In this document: positions 13,981 to 26,375 of the stretch, in pieces
Position numbering within the stretch: position 1 is the first letter of the stretch
Layout: each line of letters begins with the position of its first letter
The notes under the pieces: generated by a model
Database searches by the model: none
What the model was told of the DNA's origin: nothing
The model's input: the letters and a program-made list of their open reading frames with translations, nothing else
Origin: Stratiolaelaps scimitus
Lineage: Eukaryota; Arthropoda; Arachnida; Mesostigmata; Laelapidae
Assembly: GCA_019614645.1 (NCBI GenBank)
Contig: JABWDB010000001.1
Location: forward strand, 29,815,501 to 29,879,500
Reading direction: 5' to 3'
DNA: 64,000 bases
Program-made: the position numbers and the translations under genes

Positions 13981-15221
13981 ATATATTGAGATGTTGTGTG
14001 TCCCCGTTGGTACAACAGGTACTTACCGCCCGTTGTCACATAATGCCTTGAGTGAGCCGATAACTTAAACATATAATGTTCGATTGACAAACCTGGCTCT
14101 CATGCACCACTCGAAGATGCGGTTTTAACGGTTAAATTGTCGAACACGTTCTATCGATCGTGGCTACCTCGCAAATATTTAGACGAGCATGTCTCCGCAC
14201 GGCTTGGCCTCGGCAATTACGTCTAATTTCTAGTCAAATGCACAACTTTTTACTGGTGAGCACCTGCTATTTTAGGTTGTTCTATTACAAAATAACCTGC
14301 TGTACATATACTTGAACAAATCCACTCACCCTATCCTGTTACGTCTATCCAAACGTTAATACTGTTCCCCGGTGTGGGAGTCTCACCAGAATGAAGAGCC
14401 CCTCACCTCGTGACTCAAAGATGAGTCGAGCTCCGAGCCAATTAATAAGGCTAAATTTTACCCAACGTAGTATTCGAGATCCCACTCAATGGTATGAGGA
14501 GCGGGTGCTGTATGGTCAGTGTGTTGAAATGACTAGGGGCGACACTTTATCGCAAATGTTGGCATTAACAAACTACGTTATGAGTGAGTGCGCAGTGGTT
14601 TGCAGAGATATGGTGGTGGTAACGCAAAAAATGGCTGTCGAAGCGATACTTGTGTGTGAAGTGGTGTCACTATTTACGACATATTTACAACGCCACGCGT
14701 GTCACAGCGTGCGATGTCGTGGGGCCCGTTACATCCATGGATGAAAAACAATATATTTATATGTACATATATATGTGCATATGTTTATGGAAACGAGTCT
14801 GATGCAGTGCCAGACGCCACGCCGCCATGGCCATGTTGTCTGGTCGATCGGCCGTCCTTCGGGCTTGGTCTGGCGAGTACACTCGTCGGATGCGACCAAC
14901 GAGGGAGTGACTTGGTTAAGTAATGTAAGGAGCAACGAAGTCGGTGGGGGTACAAAGGCTGACAGTGAATGGCTCGCAACACTCCAGCATCGCCTGTTGA
15001 CGACGAGCCCGCAAGCCGGCGCGTTTTCGTTCCTTTTGATCCACTTCGTATCCGTTTGTATATATCTATATATTTTCAGGGGTTAAACTAATTATAGTAT
15101 GCTTAATAAGTTGGTATTTTAACGCGGCTACGACGTCAACGATTCAGTTCCTCCTTCCACTATCCACCGGAAAATGTTAAGCTCGTTATCGAGACCTTGT
15201 AAACGGTAACACTCGGGACCG
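6769..15221. other. Noncoding, simple repeats, no recognised gene
   Basis: I see no exon with a family motif. The sequence has CT-rich tracts (about 7385-7420, 9272-9319, 11400-11430), an ATT run near 12660-12680, an AT-rich stretch at 12340-12680 and a (TA)20 tract at about 13938-13977. Long frames on both strands in the GC-rich part at 9200-11900 look like composition artefacts. One frame of 117 codons at 14391-14744 starts with ATG and has a more protein-like mix, but matches no family I know. Confidence 0.4.
13938..13977. repeat. (TA)n microsatellite
   Basis: About 20 uninterrupted TA units. It is a simple repeat; comparable tracts are at 2216-2239, 16429-16453, 26341-26372, 30764-30786 and 51331-51359. 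Confidence 0.95.
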
Positions 15222-15360
15222 CTCTGACATCTACAGTAGATGCGGCGTGGGGTGTTACAAAATTCCATTAACACTTGTTTGGCTGGAAATTCACTCATCT
15301 GACAGATCACAAGCCACTTCTGTCTGTTTTCGGCTCAAAGTCAGAAGTGTCGATTGCTCA
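15222..15360 (+). mobile_element. Gypsy-type retrotransposon RNase H fragment
   Basis: In one + frame the sequence reads VDAAWGVTKFH, a stop codon (15269-15271), then HLFGWKFTHLTDHKPLLSVFG. In Ty3/gypsy polyproteins the junction of reverse transcriptase and RNase H has the order 'EALAIVwgv.KFH.YLfGrkF.l.TDHkPLl.iFg.k', so the match is in register over roughly 35 residues despite the in-frame stop. Upstream and downstream the frame dissolves, and I find no long terminal repeats, protease or reliable integrase. It is a dead fragment. Confidence 0.75.
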
Positions 15361-16428
15361 CGTTGGCGTAAACATTGTTGGGATTGTCAGCAACAATATG
15401 TGTTGCTGCCATTGGCGCTATAAAAAAAGACAAAATGAATGTTGTCTTACAGTAACAGCGGGGATGATGCATGTGTCGAGTCAGTGAGACAAGCTCTGTT
15501 TCATAAATATCGAATGCAGATCGATACATGAACGTTAGCCGGTACGTTTATATCGACGTCGGAATTCCGTGATCCAGTCGGCTGTTTATCCACAACTCAA
15601 TATCTTTCTCTTGGCTCAGTTCTCGTGTTCTGACGACCCGTCCATTGCTCCACAGAATCGACTCGGATGCTAGCGCCAAGAGCCCAACGCAAATTCAACG
15701 AGATAATAAAGCACACTCTTCGGGGTGAAATTATGCAGATGCAGGCCGCCGCGCATCCGGGCGCCGCCGGATCCGTCCATAGCCCGCAGGCTCCTCCACG
15801 CTGTGTGCTACGTAAACGGGGGGGGGGGGGGAAGGGGAGGCCTTTTCTTCGTAAAGATCAGTTAGCTCTAGTTAGCCGCCGGGCGTTGCAATAAGCACCG
15901 TTCGTTCGCCACCTCGTGGCCTCATCGGCACTCATTGATTCAAGCGAGTTTCGCCGAGTCCCGCTGCAATTATTCCTTGGCTGGAAGCGGCAGTGGAGAT
16001 GGAGGCGATTTTTTATTCGGCCACAGCGGACCCGAGGCGGCAGCCTTCCTTTGTCTGACGGAGGCGCGTTCGAATGTGCGAGGGGAGGGGGTCGAAGATG
16101 TGGCCAAAGCGGAGCGTTTTTCGTCCGCCTAGCCAAAGGAATCGAGCCTCGAGGAACACTTCGAAGATTTAGCTAGCTGGTAGCGGGGCCAGCGGGCTAA
16201 CGAACTGAGAGCTATGGGTCTGAGCTCGGTTCGAGGACGTGCGAAACAGAGTGAACGACAGTGAGGGCGAGACTGAAGAAGTGAAGCCCGTTACAAAGGA
16301 GAGGTTTACGTTAGGAATGAGACTTCAAGGCTTCGAAACCTCGTGCCAATGACATCATCGGGCGGACGACCAGAGTCGGACGCGTTTCCTCAGGAGACGA
16401 AGCGAATATACATGCAGCAGAAATGTTG

Positions 16429-16472
<44 letters not shown>

Positions 16473-18688
16473 CTCAAAGCGAAACGATTATGTAAATTGT
16501 ATTGGCCGAGTTAAGCAAGTCGTTTTGAATGGCCCGGTCGCCATGGTCGTCCTCAAAGGACTTCTCCTGCCCGCTGTTCGCGTAGTTCTTGGTACAACCA
16601 GCTAAGAGAAGCTTCGTCGGATTTCGTCCGCCGACCCTTCGACTCGGGTCTTGCAACTCGCGCATAGCCCTTGCCTCTGCAGTACTTCTCCGCATTCAGA
16701 TGGGAGGCCGCCCTACTGTTGGGCGGCTTTGCCAGGCCAACTGGCCGACTCAGTAGGGAAATTCGCACAACCACGACTGGCTATAGCAGTGTGGCAAGGG
16801 GTGGATGGCAAGCCGTGCCCCATACGGAGCAACGGGTAGCTGTTGGGGCGAACCTCACCCGTCGGATGCTAGTCCACCTTGGAATATGCTCCAGTTAGCT
16901 TTCAGGCCCGCTGCGAAGCACAGCCAGCAGCGAAGTTGATGATTTCGTTTCGAGGGGGTGGCATTCTGAGTTAGCTGCCTACTCGTCCTTTATCATCTGC
17001 CGCGGCTATGTGAAGCGAGTCGAAAACTCTCGTATTCGTACTTAAAAAGTTGCAGACGTATGAGGTGCAACCTAAGTAGCTAAGTTGCACCAATTTACAC
17101 GACGTGTATCTCACTGAGTTGCTGAATGATGATCCACATTGGACCAAGTGCTTAAGAAAATATATTCGCTGTTTTCAATTTCGCGCGCGTTATTGTGGCG
17201 TTCCGCTACGATGTGTAAGGACACGAGTGATAGACAATAGGAGCACCTGGCGAGTGCTCGATTTAACCAAGAACATCACAAGTCAATTGGATCTGAGGAG
17301 TATCCGCGGGTATTTCGCTTGTGGGACGTAGATAGTAGAGGGCTTTGAAAGTTTCTGTTATCAACTAAATGGATGATTCAGCTACCGTAAATTGTGAAAA
17401 ATGTGAAAACAAGCTTCATTTTCAGAGAAGACCTGCGACGATGCTGTAGAACTGATCAGGACGCCCCAACATGATGATGACGGGTGGATAGAGACTCGGG
17501 GGGGGGGGGTGATCGGAGAGGATCGGGAACCCCCCCAGGAAAAGCTACATTGACGATTGAATCGCGTTCATTCGAGGATATCGCCACGGTAGGAACTTGA
17601 CCTATGGACAGCTTCTTGCGTTGTTCGAACTTCGAGTTACATTCTATTATTGAGCAGCAAAATATCTAGGAAGGATCATTGCAGCTCGTAAGGGGCATAG
17701 AGAATTGTATGAACTGCGTTAACGGTTGTCAGAGTGTCCGTCCCACATTCATCACGTGCTAAGGATTCATATTGCTGTCGTGTTTATCGAGGTACCCGGC
17801 TAGACAGCGTGATAAAGACGCCGACCGATACGGGTAGGCTTGTAGATGAGAGTTGCTCTGTTTTACGGGAACTACACAGTCATGTGGTCTGCTATTGACC
17901 GCGGTCATCTGTGGCCACTCACGCCATACGCTGTTATAATAATCTGTGCATATGGAAATAACCTAAACATTACCACCTACCCAACTCGATATGGTACAAC
18001 TCTGCGACTTAGGCATACATTCACTCATGTCATACGGTTTAGCTGACAATTCAATATATTATGCAATAGTTGTGCAGTTTGCAGAACAGACCACAATACG
18101 ATAACATCGTGGACATACTGTACAAGCATTACGGTATGAATGCAGTGTTGCCACAAGCCTGTAGATTGCCAACTGCGTCGCCACTAACTTCCTTCGTAAC
18201 TATTTGGACAGCCCGATTCATTTATGCGTCCAAGGCTCTCGTGGAATTTTAACAGAGTATTCCAATAGCTGAGCAGCACACGACTGGAATCGGCTGCGAA
18301 CGAAGAGTCGGCCGGCATCGGACAGCTCATTGTACCATTGCAATGTTTCGGCGTGAGACGAGAACGATATGGGTGTTGTCGCGAGTACGTAGGCGCCACT
18401 AGATAGGTAGAATTGCGTGAATCGGGACCGATCGAATACTTTTTGCGTGCTATGTGCTCCGGAGTCCACTTCCCCCGTGGATTCCCAGCGAGTAGGGACC
18501 GTATGAAAGATGTAGGCAGAAAACCAAATACGCCAAATGTTAGAGAGACTCAACTGGCATATTGTGACATACCGAGAACTTAAGCGTTGTAAAAGAAAAG
18601 TGCACTTTCGTTAGTAAGCCAAAACTTTTTATTTCTATTTATAGCGTGGTCTTATTACGTTGCATGTGATTGGGTTGCCCTTGTTGTT
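15361..18688. other. Noncoding, simple repeats
   Basis: The sequence contains a poly-G run near 15820-15832, a compound (TA)n/(GA)n microsatellite at 16429-16471 and another poly-G run near 17500. A 75-codon frame at 17104-17331 and a minus-strand frame at 18218-18553 match no family I recognise. A short perfect inverted repeat (GGTGCAAC/GTTGCACC) lies near 17070-17092. Confidence 0.4.
16429..16471. repeat. Compound (TA)n(GA)n microsatellite
   Basis: About 12 TA units pass directly into about 9 GA units. It is a simple repeat with no gene content. Confidence 0.9.
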
Positions 18689-18689
18689 T

Positions 18690-18860
18690 TGAGACATGTG
18701 TGTTGTGCCACCTACCGCCGCTGGTTTGAACAGCATCCTGCTCATGTGTCCACATCGCTATGGGAATCGCATAGTCCAAATTTGGAATCGAATCACTTCG
18801 ATCAATTCGGGGCTGGCCCAAACGATGCACATTATCATATGAATGAGGTACACGCGAGTG
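18690..18860 (+). mobile_element. Possible Tc1-like transposase fragment
   Basis: A + frame reads TYRRWFEQHPAHV, then LWESHSPNLESNHFDQFG. In Tc1 transposases the region between the second and third catalytic residues ends as 'H.....r.WFe.h.....l.WP..SPDLNPIENLWd.l'. The order, spacing and the RRWFEQH and SPNLESNHFDQF blocks agree with this, but the key residues (DN.P.H, NPIEN) are degraded. No ends of an element are visible. It could be chance, since only about 40 residues support the call. Confidence 0.35.
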
Positions 18861-18924
18861 CAACAATTGTCCATAGGTGTATCAGATGTATCGAACCTTC
18901 TCCGGCAGCCATTATGACATTATG

Positions 18925-21900
18925 ATGCAACGGTCACGAAACAGCAGGAGAGCTGACGGGAACCGGACGGATTTCAAGGCAAAATCAGCCTTCTGCAGTA
19001 GCCAAGTATTTGAGCTCCTCAACCAGCCGCCGTGTCTACCAAATGCATTTTGGCGGCTGCGTATAAGACGTCGCATTGAGCCCTATATGCACAGGCGTCT
19101 TCCGTGGACGTGAAATGCTGTTTTTGGCTTTAGTTGGCCCGGAAAATTGACTAGGTGCGTCTTTATTGACAGTTCCGATCGTCCCCAGATCTGGATGTCC
19201 CAGAAAATGCATTCATTAATGTAAAACAGCTATTAAACGCTCGTCATTCGTCGCCCATGTGGCAACTATTTGTTTACGAATTTGGACATTTTTAAAAACG
19301 ACAAAACCAAATGTATGCTGAAATACATCTTGTATCGGTTCAACAAGATCCGATGAGCGCTTTCTAGGCTCATCTCTCTGCATTCCCTCTTTAGTGGGAG
19401 TTGTGGCATTTTATAAAAACGAGTCAGTGGAGAATTTAGATAGCGCCATGCAACCATCGCTCAATGGTCTAGTGACGTCGCTCTCTATAAGGTCGAAGTA
19501 GTGGCTGTCCCCTAGGTAATTTAGTTTTCCGTGTAGAAAAACAAATTGTGACATGCGGAACTAAACAATCTACCTGTCATTGCCTTGGTTCTGAAGAAGT
19601 TGAGGAACTTATTGTCAAAAATTGTCCACCAATCGTTACGAAGCTTTTAACAACGTGCTCTGTTACCATTGGACCCGCGTTTTAGTTCCTAAACAACCAT
19701 TGTTTGCGAGTCACGGCACCAAATCCAATACTTGCCCATTCTATACCTGACAATACGTTGAATTAGTAATGGCAGCAGTTATCGGTGCTCCTCGACGGAT
19801 TACGCCCCTTGGGCGCTGGACGTTATAATTTAGTGAAATTTGGAACGCCGAATGCTGCGATCGCATCGCATCATATCTGCAAGAGCTAACCACAACGAAA
19901 TTTGTATAGATTAATATGATTTCGATTAGAATGTGTCGAACCCAAGACGGTTCGGAGAGGAACAATGCCTTCAGGGAGTGCTGTTACGCGAGCTGTTGTC
20001 GTGTCTGATACAATTGAATCCCCTCTGCGCATTAATCGTATTAATGCGTCGTTTGGCAGTGTCTCGTTACCGGAGGACCCCTGCAGGCCTCAACCTGTGG
20101 AGCCGCCGAACGTTCCCTCCGTAGCACGGAGTTGCTCGAGCGGGCTATTTTTGTAATGGGTAGGTTCGCCGAGTCCCTCCCACTGCCAAAGCTGATCGAC
20201 GAGAGTTCTCGTGATGAGCGCGCACTGTGAGCCCACTGTAGAGAATTCGATTGATTGCCTATTTTAATTACGAGAAGTAAAAACGAGAAAGATTAATGAC
20301 CTCCCACTTTCCGGGCCCTGTTCGAAAATGACCAACCCCACATATGAACATCGATAGTTCGTGGACTCCTCTCTCACTGGTACCCACATATCAGTGGAAA
20401 ACATACTCTTCCGCATAGATCGTCCGTTTGCTTACGGTGCATTATGCAGCGCATACGAAAGAGTGTGTAGATGCTCACGACAAAGGCAGCGATCAATCGG
20501 GCTGCCCGGCAACCCGCTTATTGGATGTCATTCATCACTCTGTTATTTACTGATGTCATAAACGGAGGGAGCAACAAGTGACAATAGACAGGACGGTAAA
20601 ATTTTGTTTGCAATATTACGTACAAGGCCCAATGCAAAAGAGCACAAGATTTTCTTGCCGGGAGTGCTTTTCATAGGCAAACAACTTTGACAATAGTCCG
20701 AGAACTCGTGAGCATCCACACAAATCGGATTATGTCCACAAGACGAGTAATTGCCATTAATTGGATTGCTATGCATGCGTCCCATGTTGTGCATTTAGAT
20801 ACTTTTTGCATGTGTATCCATCGTGAATGATGCTATCCAGTTGAGCAAGTATAAAAATTCAAAATTTGCCCCTCTGACTGGGTACTACTAATTGATGACA
20901 GAGACATCCCGCTGAACAGTCGTTGGGAGACATGATAGCCGAAAAAGCGATGAGACGATTGTGCGAACGTGTACGAGTGTACCTGACCGGGTGCATCCCA
21001 GTCGAGCTTTTGCAGTCGAGCTGTCTAAGCAATGTTGACAATAGACGTTCCGTTTTACAGGGCGTAGTACAGCATAGATACCTACAGAGGCAGTAAGCAC
21101 TCTATTTTTCATACGATACAGCAAATTGAATTAGAGCGTTTGGTGGTCGATGGAGGATGATGTTTTCAACGCAAAACGCACCCGTCTGTGTGTTCGTTGC
21201 CTTATTCGGATCGTTCGCCTTCGAGGTATTATAGTAGCGCAGGCAGTTGGCCATTGGCCGTAGCGTGGATAGGCTGCCGTCATCCGTGGCCCTCTTCGGA
21301 TAGCCTTCTCTCACCACGCCCAGCTGCGAGCAGCAGGGTCGACTGGCTACGCCAACGATTATTGGACTCCCGAGGGACAACAGCGGAGCCATCCCATTTC
21401 GGTAGGCGCATTGCTATTCTACTCACAGCACACTCTGCCTGTTCACTGGAGGTTGGTCTCTGCTCGCCCGCTGGTAAATGGTACCTCAGCGCGTTCGCCC
21501 GGCTCCTGAGACGACGTTCAGCCTAGACGCCATTGCAAACACAGCATCGTGGGTACTGCTCATGTGTGAGAAACTCGTCGCAGGCGCACTCAGGTCGTGA
21601 GCAGAAGGTTTAAGACAGGAAGCGATGGGGATCTGGGACGGTGAGTCCCTCCGAAATTCAACCCTTATTCTCCCTCTAGGAAAATTCAAAACGGGACAGA
21701 ACTATAATCGTGTTAGTTACGAACGATACGCCGATTATAATTACTCGCATTAAAAAAGTAAACTTGTGACGAACGGTGCTGCCCGCGACGGTCAAAATTG
21801 TGAAATTATAAACAGCGTAAGATGCGCTCGCTCCTGGCTGATATCGTTGGAATCACGAACAGATAGGAGCACATATATACCTGCCCTATGAGGCGTGTCA

Positions 21901-24900
21901 TCTCAACAACAACCGACAGGAATCTCGAGTAGTTCGACATATGGCTATTTTGCAGCTCTATACGAAGGTTAACGTATATAACTTTATTTAGCCTGGACTT
22001 CTATCCGTTTGTGCATGTCGACGAACGTGTCTGGTTCCGTCGGCGTCATGAATTGCTGATAATGGCTGAGGTTGGCACTGGACATCATGGTAACTAAATA
22101 TACTCAATAAAATAGTGAACTGCTGCAATAAGCTAATCACAATTGCGATTTCCTCTGCAGGCGGAGAATTAGCGAAAGCATCTGCCAGCGTTTCTAATTT
22201 TAGGTCTTTATTTTCACACAATGCTACCTCCTCCGTTCACCAGAGGCTGCGCTGGAAAGGCGCAGTCATCGCCGGCTGCGGGTTAACAACCTATTATGCA
22301 CTATTGGGATTGTTCATTCAACCGATACGTGGGTCGCGTGATATCCTCGTGCGTTAATTACAATTGCGGTTCGTGCGCACTCAGGGGCGCACGGAGGTAT
22401 TCCTCCCCGAGTCGAGGTTTCCCTTGCTCAGGCTAATGTTAGTTGTGCAGCCGTGATTCTGTCTGCGATCCGTTCAAACAGGTTACCCTTGCAACGATAA
22501 AGACGCACCAAAAAATAAAATAGACAGTCGAGGTGGCGAGTTAGACAGGGAATCATACTCACAACAGATCAGGAGGCTCCTGGTTCGATGTTCGTCTAGT
22601 GGCTCAGTGGTTATTTTCGGCCATTTCAGCTATTAGTATCAGTTAGTCCAGCACATACGACTCACTAGTTTGTATACGATTGCTCCTTATTTATTTGTCA
22701 TAGTCGCAAATTCTCCCTACCGCGCCGTCTCGTTGCGACCTTAGGTAGGGTTTTTACTGCTAAGGATTTTCAGCTCTTAGTGACGCTACGCTCTATAATC
22801 AAAAGACCGCATTTCGTTTTACGCAACTCGTTATTACAACGCGCTCACTGAATGATCGGAGCCCGCACAACCGTAGCGAAACAGAACTGTCCCGGGATTT
22901 CAGTTACGAGCGACTGAGTAAAGGCTTGTTCTCGTTTGGCGAGGTTACTCCACTGTTTTACTGGTCCTGATCTCCGTGGTTAACAGTACCAGCTGCCTTG
23001 TGTAACGCGGATAATGGTGAGCTATGGCATGTATTCATCCAACGTGCTGGGTTCGTCGATGATTATTGAATACATAAAAGAAAAGCTAAGGTTAGTTTAG
23101 TGACTGCATACAAGGGGCAGTCCGAAGGTAACGAGACTATTGAATATAATGCCATCGGTGGTATCGATTATGAGGCGTTTCGCACTGAAACATAGTATAT
23201 TTTCGTCGCTTCAATAATAACTTTTAGTTATTTAAAATATTATTATTATTAAATATTAATAATATAGTTATTACCTTGAAATAGATCAGGAGAAGACAGT
23301 AGATATAGTTACCCTACTAATGGTCAAGAACCTTCCTATCCATCTCTTATCAGTCCCCATGCCCCGTCCGGTGTTGATGCTGAAAATGCCAGAACTGGTG
23401 GTATCGAGGTCGTGTGTAAGGGACAGCTGAGACTCAGCTGCATCATTTTTCCCTTAAGATCGTTGGGTCAAGAAATGTCTCTCGCTGGCAGATTTGTCTA
23501 CAATTCCATGCTCTTGTACAGCCTTTGAAGTAACTCCTAACATGTCCCTTAGCTCTCCTGGATGGGCGCCGACGTTGACGTTTAGTGGGGTTTATAACGG
23601 CCGAACATAACCTTTGAGTCACCATACACCGGAGAGATCTTGGAATTGGAACTATTGGAAATAGTCTCCCTCTATCTTCCTGGCGGTGCGTAGACGTATT
23701 TTGCCTTTTCACTATAATGTCAAAGAAAATACACGGCCTGAGAAAAGGAGAGAGACGAAAGAAATAGAGTCAGATACAAAAAACAGCTTTGTTTTTCTCT
23801 AGAGAGCCAGCTATAGAAAAACTATACGATTGCGTACTCTGGAGTATTGGAGTTGATGCTTGGAGGTCCTTCGTGTACCCACGCTGTACGTGGAGTAGCG
23901 TGCATTGGACACCCTGCCGGCGTGCTGTGTTCGAATCTCCGGCTGTTGTGTCAAATCTGAACACTACTATGTAACGATGAGTGATACGTGGTTAGCATAA
24001 TAATACCGTTTACGATAGGATCTGAAGTGGATGATATTTCTAGTATTCGACAGCGCGGTTTTGAAGCAATCGCTATATTAGCCATGTTATATAGTATGTT
24101 GTTATTATTGTTGCTATTGCCGGTAGAGGTTTTGTTGTGAAACTTAGAACATCGCCTCCTGAGTACAGTGGTTTCATTCGGTCAGCTAATGGTGAGATTC
24201 GTAAGGAATTCCGCTTCTTTGCAGATATTTATCAGCCTACAACAAAATTGCCTTGCTTTTTGACTGCGTTCGTTGTAAAGTCGCGCAAAAACCTGCTGTC
24301 CGATTAGATGTCCATGTCATCGCTCTCCGACGACTTAATGGCCGAGTCATTTTTGAGCGGCTTGTAATCTTATCAGCGACGAGAAGCTTACCAACTTGCC
24401 CGGCTTGCTCGCCACGATATGGTTATGGCAGAAGTCGTAGCGAGAAATAGGCGGCTGTCAGTCCACAAGCTGATCTTGGGCAGGTCGCCTTAAGGACGTC
24501 AGCACAATGAACGTTCGTATTGCAACACTGCTCGCCCTCCTATAGCTGGCCTTTCGTCTGTTTGAATAATATGTGCAGTCACTACCCGGCCACCATGCTT
24601 TACTCCATGGCGAGATTGACTGTCAAAGACAGAAAACATACGCGTCTGGCATGTTCGCGGTATGGTGATACGGCAGCGCGGTGATGGGAAGGCAATATGT
24701 AAGGCTGGTTCGCTGCAACTCCGCTCCTACCACCGTCCAACCGAATCGAATGATATGATGCAGACGGCCGGCCGAGTCATGTCCTACTAACATCGGAACG
24801 GGGTGGTCGCCACCACCCTGCACCTGTGTCGTATCGCCGCTTCTCGTCTATTGACCGCAGCAGGACTATATATGGAGATATTCGGTGGAGGTGCAGACGC

Positions 24901-26337
24901 GCTTGTTTTGTTCCTTGTAGAGGTCATTTCGTGTCTGCGCCGGTTGTTTTTTTTTCTTGTTTGTGTCTTCGCGTGACGGAGGTGTTACCTGAGGCGTGCG
25001 TCCCCCTCCATGTGCCCCCTCTCTACATGGCTGTAAGACGGTGTCCGCGGCTCGATGCTGCCTGCTGGTTGTCGTCGTCGTAAGCCACGCGAGAGGTGAT
25101 TACATTGTGCGGTCGCCTCGGTCGGCTCTGCGTCCTGACACGATGTCTTGCCTATTTCGAGAAGCCACGAACCAGCCCCCATCTGCTCAAGAAAGAGTCG
25201 GCTCTGCCTTTCTGACCCTTTTCTCCACCATGGCCTTTCAAGTGATAGCCGTAATAGGAGTAGTGGTGACTGTCCAGCTTCTGGTAGTTCGAACAGTCGA
25301 CGTGAGCATCGCAGTACTCCGTCTCAACTGGCATATCTCCTCTTCCGCCAGCGTGATTTCTCGTCTTACCCTGTCTCCCGTGTTGTCGGTCGCCTCCTCT
25401 GATTACAACCCTTATCCTGTGTAGGACAGCTGGCTGTTTAGCCACAGCCTCATCTGAGCAGCTGGGACATTCTGAGATCCACGAGCCCTCCGTGCAGCAC
25501 CACATGGCGCTGTATGCAGCGCACAGGCGTTTCACCACCACGAAGGCGCCGCAAGCATCACAAAGGGGAGCAACGACGGGCTCTAGCGGGCCAGACTGTG
25601 ACGGCGACCGGCCCTAGTAGATACATATAGTAGAATGCCACTGGCCTACTGCGCGGCCCCGTTGTCCTCCGCCGAAGGGCGTGAACTTGTTTGTACGGCG
25701 CGTAGTCATTCTCTCCTCACTCTGCTGCTGGCCCGGTCGGCTGTCGGCTGACACCGCCGCTCTTGATGCTACGGTCCCCTTTAGGCGAGTCAGCCGTGTC
25801 AGCCGCGAGGCAGATGAGTGACAGCATGCCGGCCGACATGATGCTCTCTGCCAGCCCTCTGTTTCGCTGCCTGCGTCGCGTGGAAGACCACAAGAAAGCA
25901 CGCCTTGAGGTTAGACTCGGGGATCAAGTACGGGGAGGGGACTGCTAGCAGAGGAAGTGTTTCAACGTCGTGCTTGAAACGCCAGTAAATACTGAAAGGC
26001 GAAAGGAAGTCAGAGTGGAGTGCAGAGCGCAAAACACACAAAGGAGATGGACACGAACGAGAGCCCCGTGCGCGCACACACCGGAGCCAACTCAGTTAAA
26101 AGTGAGAGGAGTGAAGTAAAAAACGATATATAGAGAGAGACCACGAACAAACAAACAGCTGTTGGCGTAAATCGCGACGATTGTGACGGTGACAGCTCTG
26201 GGTAGAAGGGTGCAGACGCTCGAGGTTGACGCCTGACCGAATAGTAATTAATTAAAAATGAACACCACCAAGTGTTGTACTATATCGATTCACGTGAGGA
26301 GTAGGATTTGCTTCGTTTGAAGCTAAATTAGTCTTGG

Positions 26338-26375
<38 letters not shown>

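Noticed and set aside
22590..22640. Box-A-like TGGCTCAGTGG
   Set aside because: There is no box B downstream at the required distance.
23890..23975. tRNA-like sequence with GTTCGAATC
   Set aside because: Box A to box B distance is about 33 bases, too short for a tRNA, and no cloverleaf forms. It may be a decayed SINE.
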